From assembly GCA_907164885.2 (NCBI GenBank), contig OU015492.1:204756509-204820508 (forward strand): 64,000 nucleotides of DNA, in the 5' to 3' direction. Below are positions 42,088 to 53,276 of the stretch, piece by piece. The notes under the pieces were generated by a model that made no database searches, was not told the origin of the DNA, and saw only the letters and a list, made by a program, of their open reading frames with translations. The DNA comes from Dolomedes plantarius (Eukaryota; Arthropoda; Arachnida; Araneae; Dolomedidae). The position numbers and the translations under genes were made by a program. Numbering within the stretch: position 1 is the first letter of the stretch; each line of letters starts with the position of its first letter.

Positions 42088-42817
42088 AAAGTAGATTCCC
42101 GATAATCCGAATTGATAGGGGCCAGACCCTTTTCGGATTAACGAATTTTTCGGATTAAGCGAAATCATTCTTAAAATATACTTAAATTGCATAATAAAAC
42201 GTGATTACATAAATATTACATATTATGTGTGATTACGCAGTTTATTTTATAAGGTCTGTCTAAACATTACCAAATCTCCGGACGAAATGGGTGATTAGAG
42301 GGCGGAACGCTGCCTAGTACAGTACAGTAGAGTGCAAATTGTTCGTTCAGTAGAGTGTAAGATTTTAGACGATCAGGATATTGTTGAAATGGTTTTGAAA
42401 GAACTTGTCAACGTGTCAGACGAGAGTGAAGGTGAAGCAGACGGTGATAGCGAGTAGAAGGTATCCCACTCAGACGCCACGGCTGCATTGGATGTAGTGC
42501 TAGGCTACGTAGAGCAACACTCCACCGCGACCAGAGCGGACACCATTTTTCTGCGGCTTTGGCGTAATTTGGCTTCAAGGGAGAGGTATTCTTCTCTTCG
42601 ACAAAAGAATTTAACAGATTTTTTCAAACCAATGTAGTTCAGTAATAATTAGTTCAATACATTGTCTAACTTTCAATTTTCTTGTGATTTTCAGAAACAT
42701 ACTTTATATTACTTTGTATCCCTGTGGTTTTATTGTAACCTTTGTTCTTTTTGACTTTTGGTTTCGGATTAAGCGGACTTTCGTATTACCGAAGTTCGGA
42801 TTATCCAGACTCTACTG
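42088..42817 (+). mobile_element. Pogo-type transposon remnant with a transposase C-terminus
   Basis: GTAGATTCCCGATAATCCGA at the left and CGGATTATCCAGACTCTACTG at the right are inverted ends of the kind seen in pogo/Tigger elements, with TA following. Inside, 42370-42640 on the plus strand reads DQDIVEMVLKELVN, an acidic DESEGEADGDSE, then RRLWRNLASRERY and a terminal LTDFFKPM. The last block is the usual C-terminal tail of pogo-like transposases. One in-frame stop separates the two parts. The catalytic domain is absent, so this is an internally deleted copy. Confidence 0.75.
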
Positions 42818-43302
42818 TACTTGCACGCCTGCGATGTATAACTTCACTACGGGACAAGAACCGAAAGGAGAAAAAATCCAATATTAGCGTTTTGGAGTGA
42901 ATTCTCGCCAAAATCTCGCCACATCGCTTCCAGTACCGTATTTTAACTTGAAATTCATATGAGCTTTAGAAGACTTTGATTAGATTAATCCATGCATAAA
43001 TGACGGTTTTTTGCAACTGACATTAAAATAAGTTGTGGCAACACATATATACCTTCTATGCCATTCGTTATCATAGCACAATCACAAATCCTAATAACTT
43101 AATTGATTACCTGATACCTCTTGAAAAGAGTGTTGAATAATCATGAGCTAAGTTTTTTGGTGGAGAAAATAATAAAAGTTTCTTTGGGCAGAATATTAAA
43201 AAAAGGCTATAAATACACTGTTATGTGTTTGATAAAATACATAAAATATTATATTGTATAAAGTACTCTTTAAACAACCTATGCTCCAAAGAGAGAATTA
43301 TA
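42818..43302. other. Unrecognised sequence
   Basis: Some resemblance near 43080-43140 to the end of dispersed repeat B (GATTACCTGATACCTCTTGA versus 26295). Nothing else. Confidence 0.35.
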
Positions 43303-44725
43303 CACTCTGTCACAAAAAAGTGTATGCACCCAGAAGGAAACAAGCTACTATCACGAAAATTAACAAGTATGTAGTGTATGAGGAGATAAGCAAATGATTA
43401 CAACTTCAGAAGAACAGACCGTTTTATTAAGAAGATATGGCTTGAAAAAGGTTACAAATCAGTAATTAGTAAATCCACCTCTGGCAGCTATACAAGCCGA
43501 AACACGGCGTGGCATCGAATCAAAGAGGTCACCTATGACCTCCTGCGGAAGATCATGCCATAATCTTTGCAACTGGGCATTTAATTCACCAGTATTCCAG
43601 GACGGCTGCAGTTGCCTTCCAAGCACGTCCCAGGTGTGCTCTATTGGAGAGAGGTCTGGTGACCTGACAGGCCATGGGAGTACGTCATATCCTTGAAGAC
43701 ATTGTTGGGAGAGTCGCGCAGTATGTGGACGAGCATTGTCTTGTTGATAAATAGCACCTGGGCGACTTGATAGCATAGGCAGTACAACTGGCATTAAAAT
43801 CTCGTCCATGTAACTGCGTGCTGTCAAAGTGCGTTGAAGGACGACTAGAGGTGACCGTGTGTCCCAACAAATCGCTCCCCACACTGTCACACCTTGTGTA
43901 ATCGTCGTATGCCTCTCGACAACAAATGCTGGGTCGGACCGGTGGCCTAGCCCCTTCCACACGCGTATGCGCTGGTCATCAGCATTGAGACTGAAACAGG
44001 ATTCATCGCTGAAGATCACACGCCTCCAGTCGATCACACTCCAGTTTGCCCGAGGTCGGTAAAAATCCAATCGACACTGCCTATGCTGTGGAGTCAGGGG
44101 TACGCGTATTAATAGACGACGGCTCCTTATAGCTGCGTCGGCCAGTCGTCTCTGAATGGTTTCCAGTGATACCACCGGATGTCTGGAAAGTGGTAAATGG
44201 CGTCGAACTGAGTCTAGCGATGTTGTTGGTGCTGACGCGTCCACTCTTAATGATTGCGCGATCCTCACGAGCATTTGTGTTCCTGTTACGCCCTGACCCT
44301 CCGCGACGGTAGACTATCCCTTCCGTGATCCATTGTTGCTAACACCGAGCAACTACCATATCGCTCCGACCGAGGTGGCTGCCGATACGCCTATCGACTA
44401 ACCTGCTTCTCTGAGGCCTACTATACGCCGCCTCTCAAAGTCCGACAATTGTTCGTACTGTCGCCGGTTACGTCTCTGAGGCATCTCTAGTCACAATACC
44501 GTCCATCCAAGTCGACAGATTTGTTTGAATAACCCTATGGCACGAGCAATCATGCTTTTAAACTCTCCCAGCTGCGCATTTCATATGCGCATAGCGCTCT
44601 TACCCTTGTCTCATTGGCGTCGAAATTTTAATCATTTGCATATCTCTTACCAGACTACATTCCTGCCAAGTTTCGTGATAGTAGCTTGATTTCTTCTGGG
44701 TGCATATATTTTTTGTGACAGGGTG
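43303..44725 (-). mobile_element. Tc1-like transposon, full length
   Basis: Ends CACTCTGTCACAAAAAA at 43303 and the complement CACCCTGTCACAAAAAA ending at 44725 have TA on both sides (43301-43302, 44726-44727). The inverted repeats extend to about 56 bp. The 1423-bp length is typical of Tc1 elements. The minus-strand transposase spans 43459-44483. Confidence 0.9.
43459..44483 (-). pseudogene. Tc1-like transposase, catalytic part intact, N-terminus damaged
   Basis: The natural start is probably at 44483 (MPQRRNRRQYEQLSDFERRR), opening a paired helix-turn-helix domain. A stop plus frameshift near 44400 and a stop where a Trp is expected near 44340 interrupt it. From 44274 to 43459 the frame is open for 271 residues. 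It shows VIFSDESCFSL (first Asp), GVTVWGAICWDTRSPLVVL, YQQDNARPHTAR (second Asp) and SPDLSPIEHTWD (Glu), ending ARGGFTNY. The second-Asp-to-Glu spacing is 32 residues, two fewer than canonical DD34E. The rest aligns well, so this may be a subfamily trait. It would cut and paste its own element in the nucleus if whole. Confidence 0.88.
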
Positions 44726-44986
44726 TATTTCATTTACTAGTAGGAGTTTTTTTTTCTAACTGATTAAATATTGCTTAAAATAAACTAATTATAGCAACTA
44801 ACAAATAGACATATTTTTCAATTTATTGGCTTTTATACCAATCACAGAAATATAGTTTCAACTTGAGTCTTTAGTACATACAAAATTGATAGACTTAAGT
44901 ACAGTACAAGTCAAAAGATTTTTTTTTATCAATACTAACAAATATCTAAAATTCACTTCTTTTGGCTTAAGCCCTTTATAACGGGT

Positions 44987-44990
<4 letters not shown>

Positions 44991-45058
<68 letters not shown>
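44991..45058. repeat. (TA)n/(TG)n microsatellite left of the LTR
   Basis: A pure TA run ending in TGTGTGTG directly at the LTR. Confidence 0.9.
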
Positions 45059-45062
<4 letters not shown>

Positions 45063-45628
45063 ACATTTCACCACATGATTTCCATAACAACAAATAATAA
45101 GTAGAAACGACGAGGCAGAGTTCTATAAAATTGCAGTCCTTTATTTCAGAAGAGTTGGGAGCGGATATCAGAGCGTCTTTCTAGCATGACGCGAAACATA
45201 CAAGTGCTTACAAAGACAGACAATCGCAGACTGCCTCTTAGTCAGGGGCTGTACCAAAGTCAGCGACTGTTTACATGAACACAGATGTTTTTCGTGGGTG
45301 GTATACTACTAAGAAGCACATTGGGTGCGCTTTATCTTTATGATATTGTTTGACACTTTTGATCCTTTATCTCTGGCACCTGCAGCCATTATCTCTGAGA
45401 TATTGTGAACTGCGGATTTTAGATGACTAGAGACGGGGTTTTGTTACTCCTTCTGGGCGGCATGGCTATTAATCCTATCAACTGAAAAGAATTTATTGTG
45501 TTATTTTCCCCACTGGAATTTGCAGATGTTCACTTGCTTTTGGGTGGGCTATTTCTGAGAGAAAGGGTCCTCTCTTAACAGATGTGGGACCCGAATTATA
45601 GAAATAGACGAGATTCAACTTATAATGT

Positions 45629-45632
<4 letters not shown>
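45059..45632 (-). mobile_element. Solo LTR in a (TA)n tract
   Basis: The block begins TGTGACATTTCACC and ends TATAATGTCACA, so it has TG...CA ends with a short inverted TGTGACAT. TA runs lie on both sides. AATAAA on the minus strand (TTTATT near 45140) favours the minus orientation. The target duplication cannot be read in the TA repeat. No internal genes. Confidence 0.6.

Positions 45633-45670
<38 letters not shown>
45633..45670. repeat. (TA)n microsatellite between the LTR and a decayed Tc1
   Basis: A pure TA run. Confidence 0.9.
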
Positions 45671-45672
<2 letters not shown>

Positions 45673-46650
45673 AAATAATGGAAACACTAAGAAACATCTT
45701 GAAAACCTTTATTAATACGGGGCAGGATTACCTTTTTTTCATGTAATACCACCTGATTCACCTTGGAATTGGATTATACAAGTCATAAATAGTGGTTAAG
45801 AATATATTATACCATTCTTCAGGGAAAAATCATAAAAGTTCCTGCAGAGACGCTGCGGGGGATATCGATACCTTTATCTATCCGCTTATACAGATCACAG
45901 TGGTAGGATGATTTATAGTCGGGGGGGATTGTACAGGGCAAGATATTTGACTTCTTTTTCATGCTCTTCAAAAATATACATGATAGATTTAGCTGTATGT
46001 ATAGGGGGATTATCATAGCGGAGAATGCTATCTCCTGCAAGAAACAATGTTTGCACCGTAGGATGGACTAGTGAGCTAAAATTTCGACATAGTCCTTCCC
46101 CTTCAATCTCCCATTTAGGGTTACAATATGGCCTAAAGAAATCCATGAGATACCATCCCAAACCCTAATAGATCTTTCTCCATGATTGACAGTTGAGATG
46201 ATACAGCCAGAATCTTACGCTTGTGTAGGTGTTCTCCAAACATACGCACGTCCTGTTGCGAAGAACAATGTGAATGATTCGTCAGACCAAATGCCGTTTT
46301 TCGACATATTACTCGACCAGGATTTGCGCTCGTCGCAACATTTTGGACGATATTTTGTATTGGCATCTATTACGAGTGGTTTGGGAATAGCTACTTTTCC
46401 GTAAGTGCTTTGTTCGTGAAGTTCCCTTTTACCTCTGGTTAATGGTTGATACCAGAAAATGCAGATTCCGATTGAGCTCTTCGGTCATTTTGGTTGCAGT
46501 TGTGTTTTTTTCTTCGTGTCACAATCCGCTTCAATACCTCGTCCGTCTCTTTCACTCAGCTCTCCCTTTCGTCCACTATTCTATTTGGCAAAGTAGGTTT
46601 TTCCGTGCCCTCTGTATGCTATCATGACTTTCAATACCATAGCTCGATTT
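45671..46650 (-). pseudogene. Heavily decayed Tc1-like transposon
   Basis: From the TA run, CAAAATAATGGAAACACTAAG resembles a Tc1 terminal repeat. Minus-strand frames carry scraps in the correct order. Near 46260 they read QQDVRMFGEHLHKR, then SIMEKDLLGFGMVSHGFL (the VWGMVSHG strand region). They continue with LVHPTVQTLFLAGDSILRYDNPPIHTAKS (second catalytic Asp before Asn) and FFPEEWYNI near 45800. Many stops and frameshifts are present. The helix-turn-helix part may continue to about 46650, but no right terminal repeat is clear. Confidence 0.65.
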
Positions 46651-46690
46651 ATTTTTCATATAGCTTTTATTATACCTCGATTTATATTTC

Positions 46691-46695
<5 letters not shown>

Positions 46696-46722
<27 letters not shown>
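46696..46722. repeat. (TTTA)n microsatellite
   Basis: About seven tandem TTTA units. Confidence 0.85.
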
Positions 46723-46723
<1 letters not shown>

Positions 46724-46739
46724 TATGTATATATAATGT

Positions 46740-48802
46740 GCGTATGTATGCATGTATATTTATAACATGATGGTGAAAGAAAGATACATAGCGCCGTGCT
46801 TTCAAAGAGGTTCCACATTCGGTGAACTCTTACTGGCGCGTGTGATGTACGTACCCTTAGCTTTGAAACTGAAACTATTGTATTTTATGAATGATTTATT
46901 TTTTTAGCACCAAAATATTTTTCCGTTTTCAAACAAGCTATTTTCCATGTGAGTTTTTAATATAAATTAATCTGGCAGTTTAAAAAAAACTAAAGAATCA
47001 TATTTCTTAATTTTTAATTATACGAAAAAAAATACTTATATGCACACCATATATGTTAGGTCCAGAGACAAGTGATATGGTTTATCGTAAATTTAAATAG
47101 AGAATTTTTAAGTAACATTTTCTAGCCTGTTAATACTAGCTAGAAATCGTTGAATAATCAAATGCAATTTCCTTTTTGAGGAACAATAAATTATCGATCA
47201 AACGAAACTATAAAGGCTAAAATATTTAATATTAACTAATCATTTCTGGATTAGAATCTTCAATTTATATAATTATAAAGCTAACTATTTAACTTACAAA
47301 AAAGGTAATTTTCCAATTGAATGCACAGCTTAATTTAATCTATAATTAATTACTTTTGAAAGAATTATCAAATGAGTTCTATTCACCAAAGAAGGAACAT
47401 TTTTTAATCAATATGAAAAACTTAAAAAGCTATTACTTTTTTATATTTTTAGCTATCGCACACCTGTTTTTTGATTAAGTTCTTTCCTTTAAAACAGTAA
47501 TTTACCATTCTTTACAGTACATTGTGAAAAGAGTTCCATACGCTCTACCACTTTGTGCTATTAAGCAAACAAGTGTTTTCACTGTGTAACATAGGAAGAT
47601 GGCATTTTCCTATTAAGAATTTTAGGGACACAATATGTCACACAGTTTTAAAGCGTTTAGCCTAACTATTTATTGTTACCATGTTTTTATTAAATCGCTT
47701 TCTTGTTTGTGTGTGTGTTTGTTCAGTACAAATCTTGCAATAGATTTTTAACTAACATCTCGACTAGCTAGACATTTGAAACTTTTAGAATAGCTCAGAA
47801 CACGATGACAATGAATTATTTTAATACTTTTAGCCATCTTTAAGCATATTGAATTCCTTTTCAGTCAATTTTGTTTTGTAGACTGTTGCAGCCATCTATC
47901 TACCGGGGCGGGAACGAAAAGTTAAATGCAAGTTAACTTCCAATTGATTTCATTTTCTTTCAAGTTGATGGGATAACTCATCAAAAAAATTTTAAAAAAG
48001 CATTTATTAATACATAGAATTGTCAAGTTTATATGATTCAACAGAAAATTTAAAAACATGGTGTGTAAAAAGTTCTTTTGATCTTGTAATTATTAATATC
48101 AAAATTCAATTTCAATTAGCATGATATTTAGTAAATAAGTTACGAGATTATTTTAATATAAAAATATTTAATAAAGTATTTATTAAAAATTAATTAATTA
48201 ATTAATTAAACAAATATTTGTAAAACATCTTAATTTTATTATTCAGGATCTCAAAAAAAAGTCAAAATTCAAATATCTCAGAAAACAATGTTGTAGGGAA
48301 ACAGAGGAATACAATATAGGGGAATTTTTATTAGAAAAAAAGGTAAAAAAAAACAATAACAGTATAACATAGCGAAGAAACAGCTTTTAAAATGAAATCG
48401 CCAAATTTGGCGCCATAAAAAATTTCTCGCAGGGTATGGAACTTGACACGTACTCGTAATGTACCTTTATAAATATCTTTTATTGACGAGATATTACAAT
48501 TAATCAAAATTTCATATACGTTTCTTTACTGCACAATTTCATCTCTTCAAAATTTATCTTAGCTTGAAACACAACTTCTCTATTTTTCTCAAATTATTAT
48601 AAAACAAATATTCATATGAAATGATAACAAATATTTTACTTTCGGAGCAGAAAATAAGCTTGGATTTCTTTACCCCCCATCCTTTATTCCGTTTAATAAC
48701 GGATTCATAGCCACTATCGCATCCAGGAACAAAACATGTAGGTATATCCGTTTTCAAAATGGATATTAAAGTTTCGAATTAACCAATCTTAATTAATTTT
48801 TT
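46740..48802. other. AT-rich stretch, nothing recognised
   Basis: Two kilobases with no element ends, tRNA boxes or domain-bearing frames. A short (TTAA)n run is near 48190. Confidence 0.45.
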
Positions 48803-49158
48803 TAATCAAACAATCTTAAACATCGTTTTGCATTTCATTCATTCAATAGACCATTGTAAAATGAATATATCGCGCCATATTCATTTTACAATGGTCTATT
48901 TACAATGGTCTATTACAATGGTCTCTTTAAGATTATTTTTAATCAAACAATCTTAAAACATCGTTTTGCATTTCATTCATTCAATAGACCATTGTAAAAT
49001 GAATATATCGCGCCATATTCATTTTACAATGGTCTATTTACAATGGTCTATTACAATGGTCTCTTTAAGATTATTTTTAATCAAACAATCTTAAAACATC
49101 GTTTTGCATTTCATTCATTCAATAGACCATTGTAAAATGAATATATCGCGCCATCTTT
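48803..49158. repeat. Tandem 138-bp satellite whose units contain a perfect 24-bp hairpin
   Basis: Two complete units (48803-48940, 48941-49078) and a partial third (49079-49158) are almost identical. Each full unit holds an inverted repeat with perfect 24-base arms and an 8-base loop ATCGCGCC (48845-48900 and 48983-49038). Extra copies of ACAATGGTCTATT follow, and then a second smaller hairpin (AAGATT...AATCTT). The last unit stops in the loop and runs into unrelated sequence (CTTTCGGTGGGCGACGG). There is no coding capacity. A single-copy sequence with one palindrome arm may have been amplified here. Confidence 0.9.
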
Positions 49159-49620
49159 CGGTGGGCGACGGTTTCAGATCCATTTTTTTTTCAGGGAATT
49201 CTTCATAGGAGATGGAACTCTTTCATTTACCCTTTCATGGTTTATAATTAGAAATTTTTTATGTAAAAATTTAATCGCAACCTTAAAATATTTATATGCA
49301 CTATAAAACACTAGGATGCCTTAGGTTTAAAACACTATAGTCAGTTTTTCTATTCTACAAAACAGTGGTTATGAAAAACAAGAAAACCTGTCGTATGAAG
49401 AATGTTTGTATCATTGTACCCATTTCTTTTAGACAAATTTAATTGTCACACCAGGGAATCCATTGACAGTCCTCTATTTTTACAAATATAAAATTTCTAA
49501 CAATTTTTCCTGTTTATACACTTGATATTTAACGATACCGGGATGCCCAATTTAAAACTGATGCTGTCTGATATTCAAACAACCTGTAAATAACCCTTCT
49601 TAATTTGAAAAAAATATATT
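49159..49620. other. Unrecognised sequence
   Basis: A GC-richer start next to the satellite, then AT-rich. Nothing named. Confidence 0.4.
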
Positions 49621-49834
49621 TCAGGTAGTCTCTTCTAACGAAACTACCGCGGGTTATTAACGTAGGATTACTAATCTTTGCTTACCTTTTTTTTAACGCA
49701 TTTTGTTTTGGTACTTTTATTTTTAACTGTTTACTGCTACTGGGTTTGGCGCGCTGCCAAAATTATAACTTGCGACGCCGGACAATTTTTTTCTCCCCGA
49801 AGGACCGTTATTGAGGAACGTAATCCTACGTTAA
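49621..49834 (+). repeat. Dispersed repeat A, compact copy
   Basis: Runs from TCAGGTAGTCTCTTCTAACG to GTAATCCTACGTTAA. Near-identical to 61869-62083, and to the outer parts of 56933-58109 and (inverted) 24765-26227. The ends contain inverted TTAACGTAGGATTAC / GTAATCCTACGTTAA. Non-coding. Confidence 0.75.
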
Positions 49835-49904
49835 AATATCAAGGTAGCACACCGAGTGTCCCTTTCCCTAAATTGTAATTGATGAATAGAATAATTATAA
49901 TCTT

Positions 49905-50640
49905 CTAATGATAAAGTTCAGAGCGACAAAATGGAAAGAGGAGGTGAGCGCGCGCACGCCATCTAGCGGAAGAGGAAATGTTTACAATTCTTCGACGCTC
50001 CACCACGACCAAACCGTTGACCCTATCTCTTTTTTCTCTTCGACTGGCACATCTACACGCCGTTGACCCTATCTCTTTTTTCTCTTCGACTGGCACACCT
50101 ACACGCCGAGACCTCTTTTCTGATACCTCAACCATATTTTTACGTTCAGCAGTTCTCTCAAAATAGATTATCTTTATAAGTAGAGGGATGTACGATAAAT
50201 TTCAATACTTTTAAATCCTTTTTGTGAATTATTATTGCAGTACAACACCCTCTCTACTTAAAAATAAAATCTATTTTGAGAGAACTGCTGAACGTTAAAA
50301 ATATGGTTGAGGTATCAGAAAAGAGGCCTCGGACTGTAGATGTGCCAGTCGAAGAGAAAAAAGAGATAGGGTCAACGGCGTGTAGATGTGCCAGTCAAAG
50401 AGAAAAAAGAGATAGGGTCAACGGCGTGTAGATGTGCCAGTCGAAGAGAAAAAGGAGATAGGGTCGTGGTGGAGCGTCGAAGAATTGTAAACATTTTCTC
50501 TTCCGCTAGATGGCGTGCACGAGCTCACCTTCCCCTCCCCCCCCCCCCTTCCTTTTTATCGCTCTGAACTGAATAGATTTTATTTTTAAGTAGAGGAAGG
50601 TGTTGTACTGCAACAATAATTCACAAAAAAGATTTAAAAA
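49905..50640. repeat. Two head-to-head copies of an inverted-repeat element carrying a 46-bp minisatellite
   Basis: The left arm (about 49913-50189) and right arm (about 50244-50575) are complementary over some 270-330 bp around a 55-60 nt loop. Each arm contains a 46-bp tandem unit: about 1.8 units on the left (near 50027-50112) and 2.8 on the right (50339-50470). The loop sequence (TTGTGAATTATTATTGCAGTACAACACC region) returns in inverse orientation at 50575-50640, so the right copy has terminal inverted repeats of about 65 bp. The whole looks like two copies of a fold-back or MITE-like element facing each other. A run of 12 C lies at 50537. The frames across the arms shift at every 46-bp unit, which argues against coding. 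Confidence 0.85.
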
Positions 50641-53077
50641 TTTTTGAAACTTAACAATTTTACTAGTTATAAGAAATTTTCCGATAATAGATAAGAAATT
50701 CCTATAATAGATAACTATATTCTCTATAAAAGGGGAAAATTGCACATAAAAAAAGCTTCAAAGTTCTGAAGACTTGGCACGCAAAGACTACAAAATTGTA
50801 ATACATATCGCGCTTTCCCAAATTTCGCTTTACGCTGCTCCACTACGAGGGAAGATCTCTTTTATTGCCTGTATTCCCTAACCGAAAGTAATTTGGTGGG
50901 GATTTCAGGTTTTACGGAAAAGAGCGAAAAGGAAAAACAGCATTCTATATGTGTGAGCCGTTTTACAGGCAGCGCGCTATTTGCGCAGCTAATATAAGCC
51001 CCCGAAGTTATTTCCTCTCAGAGCTATGCCAAGGAGCATCTCGAAAAGTTTTTTTGGCATCTTTTAATAAAATATGTTATATGGTAGTGTGTTTCAACAA
51101 TGAGTCTCACCCTCCCCCCCAAAAAAAAATTCCATTACAAAACAAATTTTTAAATTACTTTCTTTTTGAAAGCGACTCTTATGGTTTGCCTTGTTTTTCC
51201 TTGGTCAAATCCTCCTAAACTGGGGATATTTTTCATAAGCGAGTTGCAACTTTAAAAAAAAGGTGAAAACACTATTCTAAGGGAACAGAAAAGCCTAATT
51301 TTTGAGTACGTGACGCTCAGTGTAAATCTGTACAATACTAAGCCTACAATCGAGGTGGAAAAAATAAAGACTTAGTGCGTGGTGTATTTACCGCATCATT
51401 TCCGCTTTCGCTGTATGGTTTAGGTCGTGGCTCGCATTCAAACTTTGCATTCCTCATGTATTTTGAACCATTTCCATTTCGTAGCACGGTCAAGAAGTTT
51501 TTTTTTATCCAATCCCAAGTTTTTTTTAGTGTTCGTAGAGAATTTTAGCGAGAAACAGTGTATAGTGTGTTGTTACACCGGTTATTTAAAGTACTGTTTT
51601 CGAAAAGACCGAAAACAAGTATCCTAATATTTTTTAGATCTACTTCTTCTACCCAGTAAATAAAAAGCGTCATCATCTATATATAATCTATATTGGTGAG
51701 AATAGAGCCTTAATAAATTGGTGCGTGAATGTGTGGGACAAGAAAGGAAACATATAAAGAATTAGCCGTTAATATACTTCTATTCGACAATACTTAAAAA
51801 TTATTTTAAAGTAAAATTAATAATAAAATAAGGTTAAAATTCAAATTGTCAAATAATACATGAGGAATCCAAATGCAGAGGCAAAATAATCAGTCAAAGC
51901 AAAGATTTGTAAGTTCTTACGGGTGGCAATTACGACTGCTGAAAAAGGCAGCGATGAAGGCGTCCGTAGACCGGTACCCACATCAGGACAGACTCAGCAT
52001 CATCCTCTCAGACTGTAGGAACCTCCTCAAGTATTAGCGACAGCGTAAACGGATGTCCAGGGTGTCAGTCCACGGGGATCCGCCAGAGAAATCGAACTAG
52101 CGATTTTCTTCTTTTTTTGTAGGGCCTAGTGTCCGTTTACCGGGGCCATTTAGGCCCGACCCTTTTTCTCTCATTGGACAGTGGGCTACCTTTATCTTAA
52201 TAGTTCCTTCCCCAATTGGTTTCTTATTTTAGTGCTCGTGTTCAGAGTATGCCAAGTGCCTCCCCACCATAATTTTCGTTTGCGATAACACTTTGACAAT
52301 CATTTGAAAGTTTTATTGTGAGCCATAAAATATCTTGAACTTAACGTCACCATCTATCTTACAACATTTATAGTGTTTTCATCGCTATCAATGACCACAC
52401 AGAAAGTTTTCCTTTTACGCCACCCTTTCGGCTTTTAATCCAATGCTTCTAGTGTACCAAGTCTCTTTTTTTAACTCTGGTGTGGTTATAAAAGTTTTAT
52501 TATTTAAAAGTCTTTCAACCACACACCGAGGTTTCTACTTATTGGAATTATATCATCCAGCGCTTCTACAATCTACTTTTTCCTAATTTCACTTAAATTC
52601 AGTTTCAAAATGAAGAAGGCTAAGTCATCTATTCAATGCTTCATTTCGCTCATTCTAACAAGTGTTTCAAATTACATTACTTACTTATTTTTCTCACCCC
52701 TCGAAGTTTTTCTACCACTAAAGCGTCAAATTTAAAATCCATTGTTTAAAAATATTTTTTTACCGTTATAAATGGGGCAATACTCTTTTTATCCTCTAAT
52801 TACAAGAGACTTGAAAGGTAGAAAATCTACCGGAAGTAGTTAAACTTTCCTCGCAGGACGCAAATCATTATGCCCGTACTCATTGCCCACCTCCTAAATT
52901 CTAAGTCTCAAGTGATAAATCCATTTCTTTGTATTGAACGCTGTAAATCTTTTGACAAAAGTGGCTTTTAACAATAGAATCTTTTGACAAAAATGAGGGT
53001 TCATAATTAATGTTTGTGTGACTCTTGAAAAATAGTTGAAACTTGAGACAGAGTTACTCTGAGCTATATATAACAAA
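50641..53077. other. Long stretch without recognised genes
   Basis: Mostly AT-rich. A GC-richer patch at about 51930-52170 might be a decayed SINE, but has no clear A and B boxes. Nothing else supported. Confidence 0.4.
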
Positions 53078-53150
53078 CTAGCTGAAAACCAGCACTTCGC
53101 TACGGAGTACATTCAAATTAAATACAACGGTCAATGTATGCAATTCATGC

Positions 53151-53198
<48 letters not shown>

Positions 53199-53234
53199 GT
53201 GATGAATACGACGATCAATGTATACAATTGATGT

Positions 53235-53276
<42 letters not shown>

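Noticed and set aside
48803..49158. CRISPR-like array
   Set aside because: Units are 138 bp with no alternation of short repeat and unique spacer; a eukaryotic satellite explains it.
49905..50135. Basic, charged minus-strand peptide MVEVSEKR..
   Set aside because: Both hairpin arms carry its start, but the 46-bp repeat changes frame at each unit and the copies end at different stops; not coding.
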